A stretch of DNA of 64,000 nucleotides. Origin: Neobacillus mesonae (GTDB lineage: Bacteria; Bacillota; Bacilli; Bacillales; Cytobacillaceae). Positions 1-8,549 of this stretch are shown here, piece by piece (within the stretch, counting starts at the first letter, position 1; the number at the start of each line of letters is the position of its first letter). The DNA lies in assembly GCF_023715155.1 (NCBI RefSeq), contig NZ_JAMBNQ010000004.1:149255-213254 (forward strand), written 5' to 3'. The notes under the pieces were generated by a model. That model worked only from the letters and a program-made list of their open reading frames with translations. It made no database searches and had not been told where the DNA came from. Position numbers and translations under genes: made by a program.

Positions 1-2301
1 CTCAGCTTCTAGTATTAATGCTTGTTCAAAAAGCTGTTCTTCTTGTAATACGGTAAGTTTCTCCATTAAACGGGCGGCTTGCGCTTGAATCATGGCATCT
101 ACCAAATTGGCAGCAAATCTGCCGTTTCCTTGAAATGATTCCTTTTCCATCGTCTTAAGGAGCAATTCCTTCGCATCTTCCGTGATTTTATATTGATAAT
201 TGTCTGCATAGGAGACCATAATTTGAAGCAATTCTTCCGAAGAATAATCAGGAAAGAAAAAGAACTTTTTAAATCTGGAACGGAGTCCTGGGTTGCTTTC
301 AAGCAGCCTGTCCATCTCATTTGGATAACCTGCTAGGACGACCACCAGATTTTCATTGTGCTTTGTCATTTCATCCACAAGAGTATCAATGACCTCCTTG
401 CCAAAATCACCGGCTGTATGCCCAAGTAATGAGTAAGCCTCATCAATAAATAGTACACCGCCTAAAGCTTCGCGGATCTTTTTCTTTGTTTTTCCGGCGG
501 TCTGCCCGACATAGCCTGCCACAAAATCCGCGCGGCTCGTGACAACTAAATGACCTCTTTTCAGGATCCCGCATTCCTTTAGCAGCTCTGCGTAAATTTT
601 GGCAACAGTTGTTTTCCCTGTCCCCGGATTTCCAGTAAATACGGAATGAAGCTGAATAGGTACTGTCGGAAGCCCTTTACTGCGCCGAAATTGCTGCATG
701 TTAACAAAAGAAAACAGTGATTGCATTTCCGCTTTTAATGTCTCAAGCCCGATTAAACCGTTAAGCTGTTCCATTGGAGGTTCTGACTTGTTCTCTTGCT
801 CTGATAAAAAATCCTCTTTTTCTAAAATCATAAAATCAACAATCTCTTGATTTCCTTCATTTTCCGATCCTTTTTTAAAAATCGCGTTTAAGACAATATT
901 GCTGACCGTACGTGCATTTCCGAAGGTATCGTCAACCATTTCCTGCTCAAGGCGGTGATTGAGTTCAATCTTAGCCTCATCTGTTAAATAATAATCGTTA
1001 TTGGCTGCAACCTTTTCTCCGATTTCAATTAATTCTTCGTTAGAGTAATTGGGTAAATGAATAAAGTTCGATTGTGGAAAACGGCTCCGCAGCCCTGGAT
1101 TGGCATCTAAAAAGGTACGCATTTCTTCCGGATATCCGGCTAAAAAAACAGCAAACTTCCCGCCATATTCCTTTCCTGTCATAAGAGAAACCAGCGTATC
1201 AATCGCAGCTTGCCCGTAATCATTGCCGGTCTGCCCTTCCCGCTTTAAACTATAAGCTTCGTCTATAAACAACACACCGCCAAGTGAACGTTCGACGACG
1301 GTCCTTACATTTTCCTCAGTTTGACCAACGAAGGATCCGACCAGCTGGGCCCGGTTTGTTTCAATTACTTCCTCTTTCGGCAGCACGCCAAGCTCATGAT
1401 AAATTTTCGCCATCAGCCGGGCTAATGTTGTTTTACCAGTGCCGGGATTTCCGGTTAAAATCATATTTAAACTCAAATCGTCTTTTATGTTAAAGCCATA
1501 TTCCTTACGCTGTTTCTGGTATTTTAGAAATCGGTAAAAATCTTTAACCCGTTTTTTAACCAATTTCATGCCAACCATTTCATTCAGCTCATCCAAAGCG
1601 TTCTTAGCTGTAGAGGATTTTTCCTCTTCCGGCTCAATAAAAAGCTTTTCCCACATTTGTTTCATCTCTTCCACTTTGGACAAATGCTGTTTTAAATCCT
1701 CATAATAAACGGCAGTATGGAACACTCCGATAATCGACTGCTCATATTCTTCAGCGGCTTTAAGCAAACTAGCTGTTTCATCAATAACGGATGAAAGCAG
1801 CTGGTATAGCTGCTGAAGTTTTTTGAATAAATCTTGGTCCGTCATAGACGAAGCAAGATCAACCATTGTTAGTAAATCATGAAGTTTTTCTTCGGTATCA
1901 GTCAAAAATTGCTGACAGATTTTTATGTATTCCTCGGCAACCGTCTTTTTAGCGGTACGGTTATCCGTTTCTCTCATGGCTGGAAAAGAAAGTGGTGCAA
2001 GAATGTTCTTTAACTCTTTCCAGTCTGAATGAATCATGATTTGCTTTGCCTTTTGATTCAGCGGGTTTAGCTTTACCGCTTTTTCAAGCCAGACATAGGC
2101 AAGAGAATCTTCTTTATTCCTATTGATTCTGGAACGGGCCGCGAGTGTCAGCAGGTTAGATAACAGAACTGGATTTGTTTCCTTGCTTATGAGAGTAATT
2201 AATTGATTTTCATTCGTTATAGTTCCGCTTTCCGCTAACTCTTTTTCCCATAACCGGATTTGATCCTGGGGTGCAGTTCTAATATTATTAGGTCGATTCA
2301 T
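1..2301 (-). CDS. Double AAA ATPase, CbxX/CfqX (SpoVK-like) family, partial
   Basis: The reading frame opens at an ATG at 2301 and stays open to the left edge, so at least 767 residues are present and the C-terminus is missing. Residues 1-240 are helical and charged, without a recognised catalytic motif. Two AAA modules follow. The first has a GNPGTGKTT Walker A at about 284-292 and the second the same motif at about 557-565; each is followed by a VLFIDEAYS Walker B segment and an arginine-rich GLRSRF element. This is the CbxX/CfqX layout shared with sporulation protein SpoVK, but SpoVK has one AAA domain and is about 320 residues. Such proteins act as hexameric remodelling ATPases; the substrate here is unknown. 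No AGGAGG-type site is obvious before the ATG, so the start is somewhat uncertain. Confidence 0.85.
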   Translation of the reverse strand, partial: MNRPNNIRTAPQDQIRLWEKELAESGTITNENQLITLISKETNPVLLSNLLTLAARSRINRNKEDSLAYVWLEKAVKLNPLNQKAKQIMIHSDWKELKNILAPLSFPAMRETDNRTAKKTVAEEYIKICQQFLTDTEEKLHDLLTMVDLASSMTDQDLFKKLQQLYQLLSSVIDETASLLKAAEEYEQSIIGVFHTAVYYEDLKQHLSKVEEMKQMWEKLFIEPEEEKSSTAKNALDELNEMVGMKLVKKRVKDFYRFLKYQKQRKEYGFNIKDDLSLNMILTGNPGTGKTTLARLMAKIYHELGVLPKEEVIETNRAQLVGSFVGQTEENVRTVVERSLGGVLFIDEAYSLKREGQTGNDYGQAAIDTLVSLMTGKEYGGKFAVFLAGYPEEMRTFLDANPGLRSRFPQSNFIHLPNYSNEELIEIGEKVAANNDYYLTDEAKIELNHRLEQEMVDDTFGNARTVSNIVLNAIFKKGSENEGNQEIVDFMILEKEDFLSEQENKSEPPMEQLNGLIGLETLKAEMQSLFSFVNMQQFRRSKGLPTVPIQLHSVFTGNPGTGKTTVAKIYAELLKECGILKRGHLVVTSRADFVAGYVGQTAGKTKKKIREALGGVLFIDEAYSLLGHTAGDFGKEVIDTLVDEMTKHNENLVVVLAGYPNEMDRLLESNPGLRSRFKKFFFFPDYSSEELLQIMVSYADNYQYKITEDAKELLLKTMEKESFQGNGRFAANLVDAMIQAQAARLMEKLTVLQEEQLFEQALILEAE

Positions 2302-2389
2302 GGTATCACATCACTTTAAAAAATTCCCTTCTATCTTACCATAAGAAATATATTGATACTAAGCAAAAGACGCAGGCTGATTGGTAGAT

Positions 2390-2652
2390 TCCTTTGATTA
2401 AGGACAGGTTGCTTATTCAGATTGCTGATTTTTTTCGCTAAACGCCTTGTTAAAGGCAGTTTGACTTTACTGCTTGCTGATTTTGTCTTTAAGATGCCTT
2501 ATTAAAGACAGGTTTCCCTTGATGCTAGCCGGTTTTGTCTTTAAGACGCTTTATTAAAGACAAGTTTCCCTTACAGATTGCCGGTTTTGTCTTTAGGACG
2601 CCTTATTAAAGACAGACTGTCGGTTTTGTCTTTAAGACCTTTTTTAACACGG
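2390..2652. repeat. Tandem repeat array, 52-bp unit with imperfect palindrome
   Basis: Between the AAA ATPase and tlp there are about five to six degenerate copies of a unit built around TGTCTTTAA...TTAAAGACA. The clearest palindromes lie at 2484-2510, 2536-2562 and 2588-2614, exactly 52 bp apart; a half copy starts at 2627 and an older, more diverged copy lies near 2430-2455. No open frame or T-tract goes with the hairpins. I infer an intergenic repeat family rather than a terminator series. Confidence 0.8.
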
Positions 2653-2681
2653 CTTTCATTTCATCCTGCCAGTTTTTATAT

Positions 2682-2714
2682 AAAAATAAGGACCTGTCCA
2701 TAGGGCGGGTCCTT
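2682..2714 (-). terminator. Intrinsic terminator of tlp
   Basis: On the minus strand AAGGACC and GGTCCTT pair (arms 2708-2714 and 2688-2694), followed by ATTTTTATAT. It lies 15 bases past the tlp stop. Confidence 0.8.
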
Positions 2715-2728
2715 AAGTCATTGAGATT

Positions 2729-2968
2729 CTAGCCTTGCGTATTATTGTTGGAGTTTGCTTCATCCTTGATTTCACTGCGGAAGGATTCGATACTTTCACG
2801 TCGGCGCTCATTTTTTGCCTGGATTTGCTGGCGCTGTGTATCACTATCTGTAAAGTCTAATGATTCCTCGGCTGCTTCCATGTTTTCGATTGTATGGTGT
2901 ATCATGGATTGCAGTTTTTCCACGTTATCACTACGGTCATCTGGTTTTGGTTTGTTGTTATAAGCCAT
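2729..2968 (-). CDS. tlp: Small acid-soluble spore protein Tlp
   Basis: A 79-residue hydrophilic protein beginning MAYNNKPKPDDRSDNVEKL, the characteristic Tlp (thioredoxin-like, SASP) N-terminus, with a charged helical remainder rich in Glu, Gln and Arg. Tlp is made in the forespore and packed in the spore core. An in-frame extension upstream is open, but AGGAGG sits 9 bases before the chosen ATG and family members start here. It is followed by its own terminator. Its place after sspN and the yneN-like gene matches the B. subtilis order. Confidence 0.95.
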   Translation of the reverse strand: MAYNNKPKPDDRSDNVEKLQSMIHHTIENMEAAEESLDFTDSDTQRQQIQAKNERRRESIESFRSEIKDEANSNNNTQG

Positions 2969-3119
2969 AACATAATTCCTCCTAACAATTGTACTTGGTA
3001 CAGATATAGTTTGTATCGAAGCCGGGAAATTATCATTAGAAAAAAATAGAAGTGCGAAAATGAAAAATAAAAGACCCATCAGCTGCTTATGCCAATGGAT
3101 CTTACCTATTTCCAGCTCC

Positions 3120-3209
3120 AGCGACTAGTCCCCCCGAGGTCGTCAAGCAGGTTAAAGAATAACCTACTTGCCCTCTCGACTTGTGCTAGGCAGGGCATAG
3201 TAAGTCGCT
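3120..3209. repeat. Cloverleaf-like structured intergenic element
   Basis: Ninety bases between tlp and sspN fold as a closed multi-branch structure. The outer stem is AGCGACT (3120-3126) with AGTCGCT (3203-3209). One arm is CAAGCAGGTTA (3144-3154) with TAACCTACTTG (3160-3170), one mismatch. The other is TGCCCT (3169-3174) with AGGGCA (3192-3197), sharing two bases with the first arm. No open frame covers it. It resembles dispersed Bacillus intergenic repeats, but copy number cannot be judged from one window. Confidence 0.6.
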
Positions 3210-3224
3210 TTTGCTTTTCTAATT

Positions 3225-3365
3225 TTATTCACCTTTTGTTTGCATTACTTGAGCATGTTCACCAGATTTGTCTTGCATTTGTTTACCCTTATTTCCACCG
3301 AAACTATGTGGCTGTGTTCCAATATGATTTGGTCTAAAGTGTTTAGTTTGATACCCTTTACCCAT
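3225..3365 (-). CDS. sspN: Small acid-soluble spore protein N
   Basis: A 46-residue basic, glycine- and glutamine-rich protein beginning [19 protein letters not shown] and ending QTKGE. The HIGTQ segment, the [13 protein letters not shown] segment and the C-terminus are SspN-like. SspN is a minor SASP made in the forespore. The ATG is preceded by AGGGGGGAT at a good distance. It lies between tlp and a small basic Fbp-type gene on the same strand, in the sspN-tlp order of B. subtilis. Confidence 0.9.
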   Translation of the reverse strand: MGKGYQTKHFRPNHIGTQPHSFGGNKGKQMQDKSGEHAQVMQTKGE

Positions 3366-3434
3366 GATTTAATCCCCCCTTAGTAACATTCTGTCCCAAA
3401 AAGGAGAAACCATGAATGGTAATCTTTTGTGATA

Positions 3435-3566
3435 TTATTCAGCTTTACCAAGACGTTTTTGCTCTAAACGTTGTTCGATTTTTTCTAACGCAGCACTGTC
3501 TTTTAAAAGCTGGGATTTATTTTCAGAAACTAATTCCGAAAAGGAACGTTTTCTAGGTCTTCTCAT
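3435..3566 (-). CDS. FbpB-like small basic protein
   Basis: A 43-residue basic protein starting MRRPRKRSFSELVSENKSQL, with GGAAGGTG before the ATG. The RKxSFxELVxxNKxxLL pattern followed by a charged helix is the signature of the Fur-regulated basic protein FbpB family. In B. subtilis FbpB helps the small RNA FsrA act on iron-sparing targets. I do not see a convincing Fur box just upstream, so iron regulation is not shown by this sequence. B. subtilis has no fbp gene between sspN and yneN as far as I recall, so the position may be lineage-specific. Confidence 0.7.
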   Translation of the reverse strand: MRRPRKRSFSELVSENKSQLLKDSAALEKIEQRLEQKRLGKAE

Positions 3567-3691
3567 GTCTATCACCTTCCTTACTAACTATTGTATCAGC
3601 TATTATTACCAACTACGCTTTTAATTATTACAACTTTTTGAAAATTAAATCCCTTTTTTATGTTGAAAACCTTTTTAGCGGTGTATAAAAG

Positions 3692-3719
3692 AAAAAACGC
3701 TGATCCAGTGTCAGCGTTT
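3692..3719 (-). terminator. Intrinsic terminator of the yneN-like gene
   Basis: Minus strand AACGCTGA / TCAGCGTT (3711-3718 with 3696-3703), then TTTTTTCTTTT. It starts a few bases past the stop of the thioredoxin-like gene. Confidence 0.85.
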
Positions 3720-3725
3720 AAAGAT

Positions 3726-4265
3726 TTATTTAAGTTTACTCATATAATCCTTCATATCTTCAAGCTTCATCGTACCAACAAATTTATTTTGAATAACCCC
3801 TTTGCTATCAATAAAATAAGTGGTCGGAATGGATATAACTTGGTATGAGGTGTTTACCGCATCCTCGGCATCCAATAGGACTGGAAAAGTAATCTTATAT
3901 TTGTCAACAAACTCTTGGACCTTTAATTGCGGATCAATATTTACAGCAAGAATCATTGTATCTTTATCAATAGTATTGGAATACTCCTCCATTGCCGGCA
4001 TCTCTTCTTTACAAGGTCCACACCATGTTGCCCAAAAGTTCAGCATAATTTTTTTTCCTTTTAAATCTGAAAGTTTTACACTATCCCCAGTTAAAGTCTT
4101 TAATTCAAAATCGGGAGCCTTAGCACCAATTGTCAATGAGGTTTTATTGGCTGAGGCCTCTTCTGCTGTATCAGGCTGTTTATCAGTCTTTTTATCCACT
4201 GCCTGTACAATTGCTACGGTAAGTAAAGCAATGAGGACAACAGCAGCAATTACCTTTTTGATCAT
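3726..4265 (-). CDS. yneN: TlpA/ResA-type membrane-anchored thiol-disulfide oxidoreductase (YneN-like)
   Basis: A 179-residue protein. Residues 1-22 form an uncleaved signal anchor, 23-45 an Ala/Glu/Lys-rich linker, and 46-179 a thioredoxin fold of the AhpC/TSA-TlpA type. The active site is WCGPC (Cys82, Cys85), and the cis-proline lies in SIPTTYF. Proteins of this kind reduce cysteines on the outer face of the membrane, for example in cytochrome c assembly or in spore-envelope proteins. GGAGAGG precedes the ATG. It lies between acnA and sspN, the B. subtilis yneN position. The natural partner is not shown. Confidence 0.9.
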   Translation of the reverse strand: MIKKVIAAVVLIALLTVAIVQAVDKKTDKQPDTAEEASANKTSLTIGAKAPDFELKTLTGDSVKLSDLKGKKIMLNFWATWCGPCKEEMPAMEEYSNTIDKDTMILAVNIDPQLKVQEFVDKYKITFPVLLDAEDAVNTSYQVISIPTTYFIDSKGVIQNKFVGTMKLEDMKDYMSKLK

Positions 4266-4693
4266 CCCGAATCCTCTCCTTCAAATCATAATCGCTATAG
4301 TTGATTTTACACTATAAACTAAGGTAAAACAAAAATGTAATTTGCCGATTCTGTGAAAAATTAATGAGAAAAGATAAAGCCCCCTTCGTAGTGCACAGCC
4401 TTTTCCTGAGATGAATGTTCTTAGTCCTTTAAGTTCAATCCTGACAAAACAAATGTTCTTGATGGTTAAAATGCCGTCTTTTTACTTTTAGTGTCTAAAT
4501 GATTGTTTGAATCTGGACCTGTTTAAAGCAAACGCCAGCACAGATTACTCCAGGAGGTTATTCAGAATGAAAAACTGGCTAGGCCCACGTCGGAAGTGAT
4601 TCCTTTCTGTGATGCTAATACTGCTAATACTCACGAATCTTCCTTGTAGAGCTGGATAACTTTCGAAGTCGAGAACATCTAAATTCTTATATT
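4266..4693. other. 428-bp gap with no convincing gene
   Basis: This interval between the yneN-like gene and the acnA terminator has no long frame. On the plus strand AGGAGG (4552-4557) precedes a 10-codon frame at 4567-4599 (MKNWLGPRRK), but nothing supports translation beyond the ribosome site. The remainder shows no clear promoter, repeat or RNA fold. Confidence 0.5.
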
Positions 4694-4726
4694 AAAAAAC
4701 ACCATGCAAATCAATGCATGGTGTTT
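4694..4726 (-). terminator. Intrinsic terminator of acnA
   Basis: A perfect 12-bp stem, AAACACCATGCA with TGCATGGTGTTT (4697-4708 and 4715-4726), is followed on the minus strand by TTTAATAT, 15 bases past the acnA stop. Confidence 0.9.
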
Positions 4727-4740
4727 CCTTAAAAACTAAA

Positions 4741-7446
4741 TTAGGCTTGTAATCTTTCACGAAGAACCATTTGTAAGATACCGCCATGACGATAGTAGTC
4801 AATTTCAACTTCTGAATCGAAACGAACAACTGCTTCGAATTCTTTCTTATTGCCGTTTTCGTCAACCGCAGTTACTTTTACAAGGTCATGTGGTTTAACA
4901 TTTTCGTCAACTTGGACTTCGAATGTTTCTTTACCAGTTAAACCAAGTGTTTCAGCATTCTCGCCTTCTTTAAATTGAAGTGGAAGAACACCCATTAACA
5001 CAAGATTTGAACGGTGAATACGCTCAAAGCTTTCAGCAAGTACAGTCTTAATACCTAAAAGGTTCGTACCTTTTGCCGCCCAGTCACGAGAAGAACCCAT
5101 TCCGTAATCTTTACCTGCAACAACCATTAAGCCAGTGCCATTTTCTTTATACTTCATGCATGCATCGTAAATGGACATAACTTCGTTCGTTGGCCAGAAA
5201 GTAGTATAACCGCCTTCTGTTCCAGGTGCAATTTGGTTACGGATACGGATGTTTGCAAATGTACCGCGCATCATAACTTCGTGGTTACCACGGCGTGAAC
5301 CGTAAGAGTTGAAGTCACGAGGCTGTACGCCGCGCTCTAATAAATATTTTCCAGCTGGAGTATTTTTACCAATTGCTCCTGCAGGTGAAATATGGTCAGT
5401 TGTGACAGAGTCGCCGAATTTGCCGACAATACGTAAGCCGGATAATGGTTCAACTTTTCCAGGCTCTTTTGATAGGCCTTCAAAGAATGGAGGATTCTGA
5501 ATATAAGTTGAGTCAACATCCCAGTTGTATAATGGCTCATTGCTTGTTTTGATTTCGTTCCAACGCTCATTATCACCAAATACATTTTCGTATTCTTTAC
5601 GGAATAATTCCGGTGTAACTGTGCGTTTCACAACATCATTAACATCAGCAGTTGATGGCCAAATGTCTTTAAAGAATACATCGTTTCCGTCTTTATCTTT
5701 TCCTACTGGCTCAGAAGCAAAATCAATGTTCACAGACCCAGCTAGTGCGTAAGTAACGACTAAAGGCGGTGAAGCAAGATAGTTTGCTTTTACAAGCGGA
5801 TGAATACGTCCTTCAAAGTTACGGTTACCAGATAGAACAGATGTAACGAGAAGATCGTTTTCTGCAATTGTTTTTTCAATTTCTTCTTTTAATGGACCAG
5901 AGTTACCAATACATGTTGTACATCCGTAACCAACTAGGTTAAAACCGAGCTGCTCAAGATATGGAAGTAATCCGGAATCACGAAGGTATCCGGTAACAAC
6001 TTTAGATCCTGGTGCCAAAGATGTTTTAACAAATTTAGGCACTTCCATTCCAAGTTCAACTGCCTTTTTCGCAACAAGGCCGGCAGCCACAAGAACATAT
6101 GGGTTAGAAGTGTTGGTACAGCTTGTAATAGCCGCAATCGCAACTGCACCAGTTTTGATTTCAGTTTCGTCGCCATTGTTGAACTTAATCGTTGCAGACT
6201 TTTCAAGTTCAGCTGGCTCAAAACCGAAACCTTGGTTTCCAGCAGGAGCTGAAACAGCTTTTACGAATTCTTCTTTCATTTTTGAAAGTGGAATTAAATC
6301 TTGCGGACGCTTAGGACCAGAAAGATTTGCTTCGATTTCAGCTAGGTTAATTTCAACTACATCTGTATAAACTGGCTCTTCAGATGGATTGAAGAATAAG
6401 CCGTTTGCTTTGCAATATTGTTCTACTACTTTAATCTGCTCTTCATCACGTCCAGTCAGGCGTAAGTATGCAAGTGATTCTTCATCAATTGGGAAGAAAC
6501 CGCAAGTTGCACCATATTCAGGAGCCATGTTAGCAATTGTAGCACGGTCTGCAAGCGGAAGTGTTGGTACGCCAGGTCCGAAATATTCTACAAATTTACC
6601 TACTACACCATGCTTACGAAGAACTTGAGTTACTTTTAATGCAAGGTCAGTAGCAGTAGCACCATTTGGAAGTTCGCCGATTAATTTAACTCCGACAACT
6701 TCTGGTACAGGGAAATAGGAAGGCTGTCCAAGCATTCCTGCTTCTGCTTCAATACCGCCCACGCCCCAGCCAAGAACACCAAGACCATTGATCATAGTTG
6801 TATGAGAGTCAGTACCTACTAAAGTATCTGGATAAGTTTCAAGTTCACCTTCCACATCAGCCACATGAACAACATCAGCTAGAAATTCAAGGTTAACTTG
6901 GTGAACGATACCAGTTGCAGGCGGAACAGCACGATAGTTGTTAAATGCTTTTTGTGCCCAGCTTAAGAATTGGTAACGCTCTGCATTACGTTGGAATTCA
7001 AAATCCATGTTCACTTTCAATGCATTATCTGATCCATATGCATCAACTTGAACAGAGTGGTCAATAACAAGATCAACTGTTTTTTCAGGATTAATTTTGT
7101 CAGGATCGCCGCCAAGATCAGCCATTGCTTTTCTTAGAGAAGCAAGGTCAACAACTGCTGGCACACCTGTGAAGTCCTGAAGAATGACACGAGATGGTTT
7201 AAATGGAACATCAACTTCTTTCAATTCAGAAGTTCCCCATTTTGCTAAATTTTCAACATGCTCTTTTGTAATAACACGTCCATCGTACTGACGAAGGACA
7301 GATTCAAGCAATACTTTTACGGAATATGGCAGTTTAGATACTTTGCCAATGCCTGCTTCTTCTAATGCGTTTAAACGGTAATAATGATAGCTTTTTCCGT
7401 TTACGTCAAAGGAAGAACGCGCATTAAATACATCGTTTTTCACCAT
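4741..7446 (-). CDS. acnA: Aconitate hydratase
   Basis: A 901-residue cytoplasmic aconitase of the AcnA/IRP type (B. subtilis CitB). It isomerises citrate to isocitrate in the TCA cycle and, in Bacillus, can bind mRNA when it loses its cluster. The three [4Fe-4S] ligands are visible as Cys443 in TSCTNTSNP and Cys509 and Cys512 in [10 protein letters not shown]. The C-terminal swivel domain holds the [14 protein letters not shown] substrate loop. AAGGGGGAG precedes the ATG. It stands alone between sspO and the yneN-like gene, with its own terminator and a CcpC-type control region upstream. Confidence 0.98.
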   Translation of the reverse strand: MVKNDVFNARSSFDVNGKSYHYYRLNALEEAGIGKVSKLPYSVKVLLESVLRQYDGRVITKEHVENLAKWGTSELKEVDVPFKPSRVILQDFTGVPAVVDLASLRKAMADLGGDPDKINPEKTVDLVIDHSVQVDAYGSDNALKVNMDFEFQRNAERYQFLSWAQKAFNNYRAVPPATGIVHQVNLEFLADVVHVADVEGELETYPDTLVGTDSHTTMINGLGVLGWGVGGIEAEAGMLGQPSYFPVPEVVGVKLIGELPNGATATDLALKVTQVLRKHGVVGKFVEYFGPGVPTLPLADRATIANMAPEYGATCGFFPIDEESLAYLRLTGRDEEQIKVVEQYCKANGLFFNPSEEPVYTDVVEINLAEIEANLSGPKRPQDLIPLSKMKEEFVKAVSAPAGNQGFGFEPAELEKSATIKFNNGDETEIKTGAVAIAAITSCTNTSNPYVLVAAGLVAKKAVELGMEVPKFVKTSLAPGSKVVTGYLRDSGLLPYLEQLGFNLVGYGCTTCIGNSGPLKEEIEKTIAENDLLVTSVLSGNRNFEGRIHPLVKANYLASPPLVVTYALAGSVNIDFASEPVGKDKDGNDVFFKDIWPSTADVNDVVKRTVTPELFRKEYENVFGDNERWNEIKTSNEPLYNWDVDSTYIQNPPFFEGLSKEPGKVEPLSGLRIVGKFGDSVTTDHISPAGAIGKNTPAGKYLLERGVQPRDFNSYGSRRGNHEVMMRGTFANIRIRNQIAPGTEGGYTTFWPTNEVMSIYDACMKYKENGTGLMVVAGKDYGMGSSRDWAAKGTNLLGIKTVLAESFERIHRSNLVLMGVLPLQFKEGENAETLGLTGKETFEVQVDENVKPHDLVKVTAVDENGNKKEFEAVVRFDSEVEIDYYRHGGILQMVLRERLQA

Positions 7447-7518
7447 AAAAAAACTCCCCCTTACTCGACATTAAAAAACATAGTTTTACAAATAATCGAT
7501 ATTTCCATCTTAGTTTCA

Positions 7519-7590
7519 CTCTTATCTTAATACAAGCGATTACATAAGTAAATAACAAGAAAGTTATTGTTCTTGATAAGTTTTTCTTAT
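7519..7590 (-). promoter_or_regulatory. acnA promoter region with two CcpC-type dyads
   Basis: ATAAG-N5-CTTAT (7576-7590, i.e. ATAA-N7-TTAT) matches the CcpC operator of citB. A second dyad AATAAC-N6-GTTATT lies at 7551-7568. A plausible minus-strand promoter is TTTACT (7552-7547) and TAAGAT (7529-7524) with 17-bp spacing, giving a start near 7517. The first dyad is then centred about 66 bases upstream, as reported for B. subtilis citB. CcpC would respond to citrate. Confidence 0.65.
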
Positions 7591-7754
7591 TGAATTATAT
7601 GTAACCCATTCAGAAAATTTAGAAACCCGCGAATCTCCATATGTATAAAATGAGCAAAAGATGAAGAATTATCTTTTTTATTATGTCAAAAAACTTTTTA
7701 TTTGTCATTAATTTTGTATCAAAGGAAATAGTAAAAATATAGGAGGTGATGGGG

Positions 7755-7904
7755 ATGGCAAAACGTAAAGCAAATCATGTAATCCCAGGAATGAATAATG
7801 CAAAAGCACAAGGAAATGGTGCCGGATATCATGAGGAAATGGCAAATGAGCCGTTAACAGAAATGGAGAAGCGCAATAATAAAAAGCGGAAGAAAAATCA
7901 GTAA
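7755..7904 (+). CDS. sspO: Small acid-soluble spore protein O
   Basis: A 49-residue basic protein starting [16 protein letters not shown] and ending KKRKKNQ, nearly identical in pattern to B. subtilis SspO. It is a minor spore-core SASP. AGGAGG at 7741-7746 favours the ATG at 7755; an in-frame ATG at 7749 is too close to the site. It is divergent from acnA and followed by a terminator, as in B. subtilis, where sspO and sspP form an operon; here the two are separated by a minus-strand gene. Confidence 0.95.
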   Translation: MAKRKANHVIPGMNNAKAQGNGAGYHEEMANEPLTEMEKRNNKKRKKNQ

Positions 7905-7919
7905 TAGATGGAAAATGAG

Positions 7920-7946
7920 GGGTCCCCAGCATGAGGACCCTTTTTT
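7920..7946 (+). terminator. Intrinsic terminator of sspO
   Basis: GGGTCC (7920-7925) pairs with GGACCC (7935-7940) and is followed by TTTTTT. Confidence 0.85.
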
Positions 7947-7994
7947 CGTCATTTAGTAAATCCAGCATAAGCGCATGGAAAGTGCCTGCGCTCT

Positions 7995-8267
7995 TTATTC
8001 ACCTTGATTAACTTCTGTAACCATTTGCTGCAGATCTTGTTGGAAACGTTCTAATTGTTCACGTTGCTTTTCTGAGGCTACTTCTAAAGCATTTTCAATT
8101 TGCTGATAGGCTTCATTCACTTCATTTTTTAAATGCTTTAATTGATGGCCATAATTGGCATTATCACTAACAATGGTTTCAAATAGGCCTTGTGCATCCT
8201 CAAATCCTTGCTGTGCGGCTTGAAAAGCTTCCTGTTTGTTTTTATTATAAGGATTTCTTTGTGTCAC
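7995..8267 (-). CDS. Small coiled-coil protein of unknown function
   Basis: A 90-residue acidic, Gln/Glu-rich protein predicted almost wholly helical, with heptad-like spacing across residues 25-85 and no signal peptide or membrane segment. An ATG six codons upstream is possible, but it overlaps the AGGAGG; that site lies 8 bases before the GTG at 8267, so I take GTG as the start. It sits between sspO and sspP on the opposite strand. I do not recognise the family; the neighbourhood suggests a sporulation-related role, which is only inference. Confidence 0.75.
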   Translation of the reverse strand: MTQRNPYNKNKQEAFQAAQQGFEDAQGLFETIVSDNANYGHQLKHLKNEVNEAYQQIENALEVASEKQREQLERFQQDLQQMVTEVNQGE

Positions 8268-8378
8268 TGGTTCTTCCTCCTTCATTTTTGTTTACCCTTT
8301 AAATTGTACAAACGAGAAAAAAATATTCAGCATAAAAAAGGGTATTGATTGCATCCTAACAAATGAGGAGGGATGAAA

Positions 8379-8519
8379 ATGACAAACAAAAACGACGGAA
8401 CCGATATGCGAAGAAATTCACCAAAACTATCAGGTCAGCAAGAACCTCTCAGCGGATCAAAAAAAGTAAAAAACCGCAACCATACTAGAGCAAAGCATAA
8501 TTCGGGTCATGATATGTAA
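8379..8519 (+). CDS. sspP: Small acid-soluble spore protein P
   Basis: A 46-residue basic protein starting [16 protein letters not shown], with the SspP core [16 protein letters not shown] and the end HNSGHDM. It is a minor SASP of the spore core. GAGGAGGG lies just before the ATG; an in-frame ATG two codons earlier is too close to the site. A strong hairpin terminator follows directly after the stop codon. Confidence 0.95.
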   Translation: MTNKNDGTDMRRNSPKLSGQQEPLSGSKKVKNRNHTRAKHNSGHDM

Positions 8520-8549
8520 AGAATCGGCGATTACAGCCGATTCTTTTTT
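8519..8549 (+). terminator. Terminator between sspP and selA
   Basis: AAGAATCGGC (8519-8528) pairs with GCCGATTCTT (8536-8545) ahead of TTTTTT, serving sspP. It overlaps the selA stop, so it may also slow the selA transcript, though the T-tract on that side is short. Confidence 0.85.

Noticed and set aside
2390..2652. Possible CRISPR array
   Set aside because: The spacing is regular, but the intervening sequence is also repeated rather than unique, and no cas gene is present. The same holds for the arrays at 40.9 and 63.3 kb.
4567..4599. Ten-codon frame MKNWLGPRRK after AGGAGG
   Set aside because: Good ribosome site but far too short to support from one sequence; no promoter or terminator goes with it.
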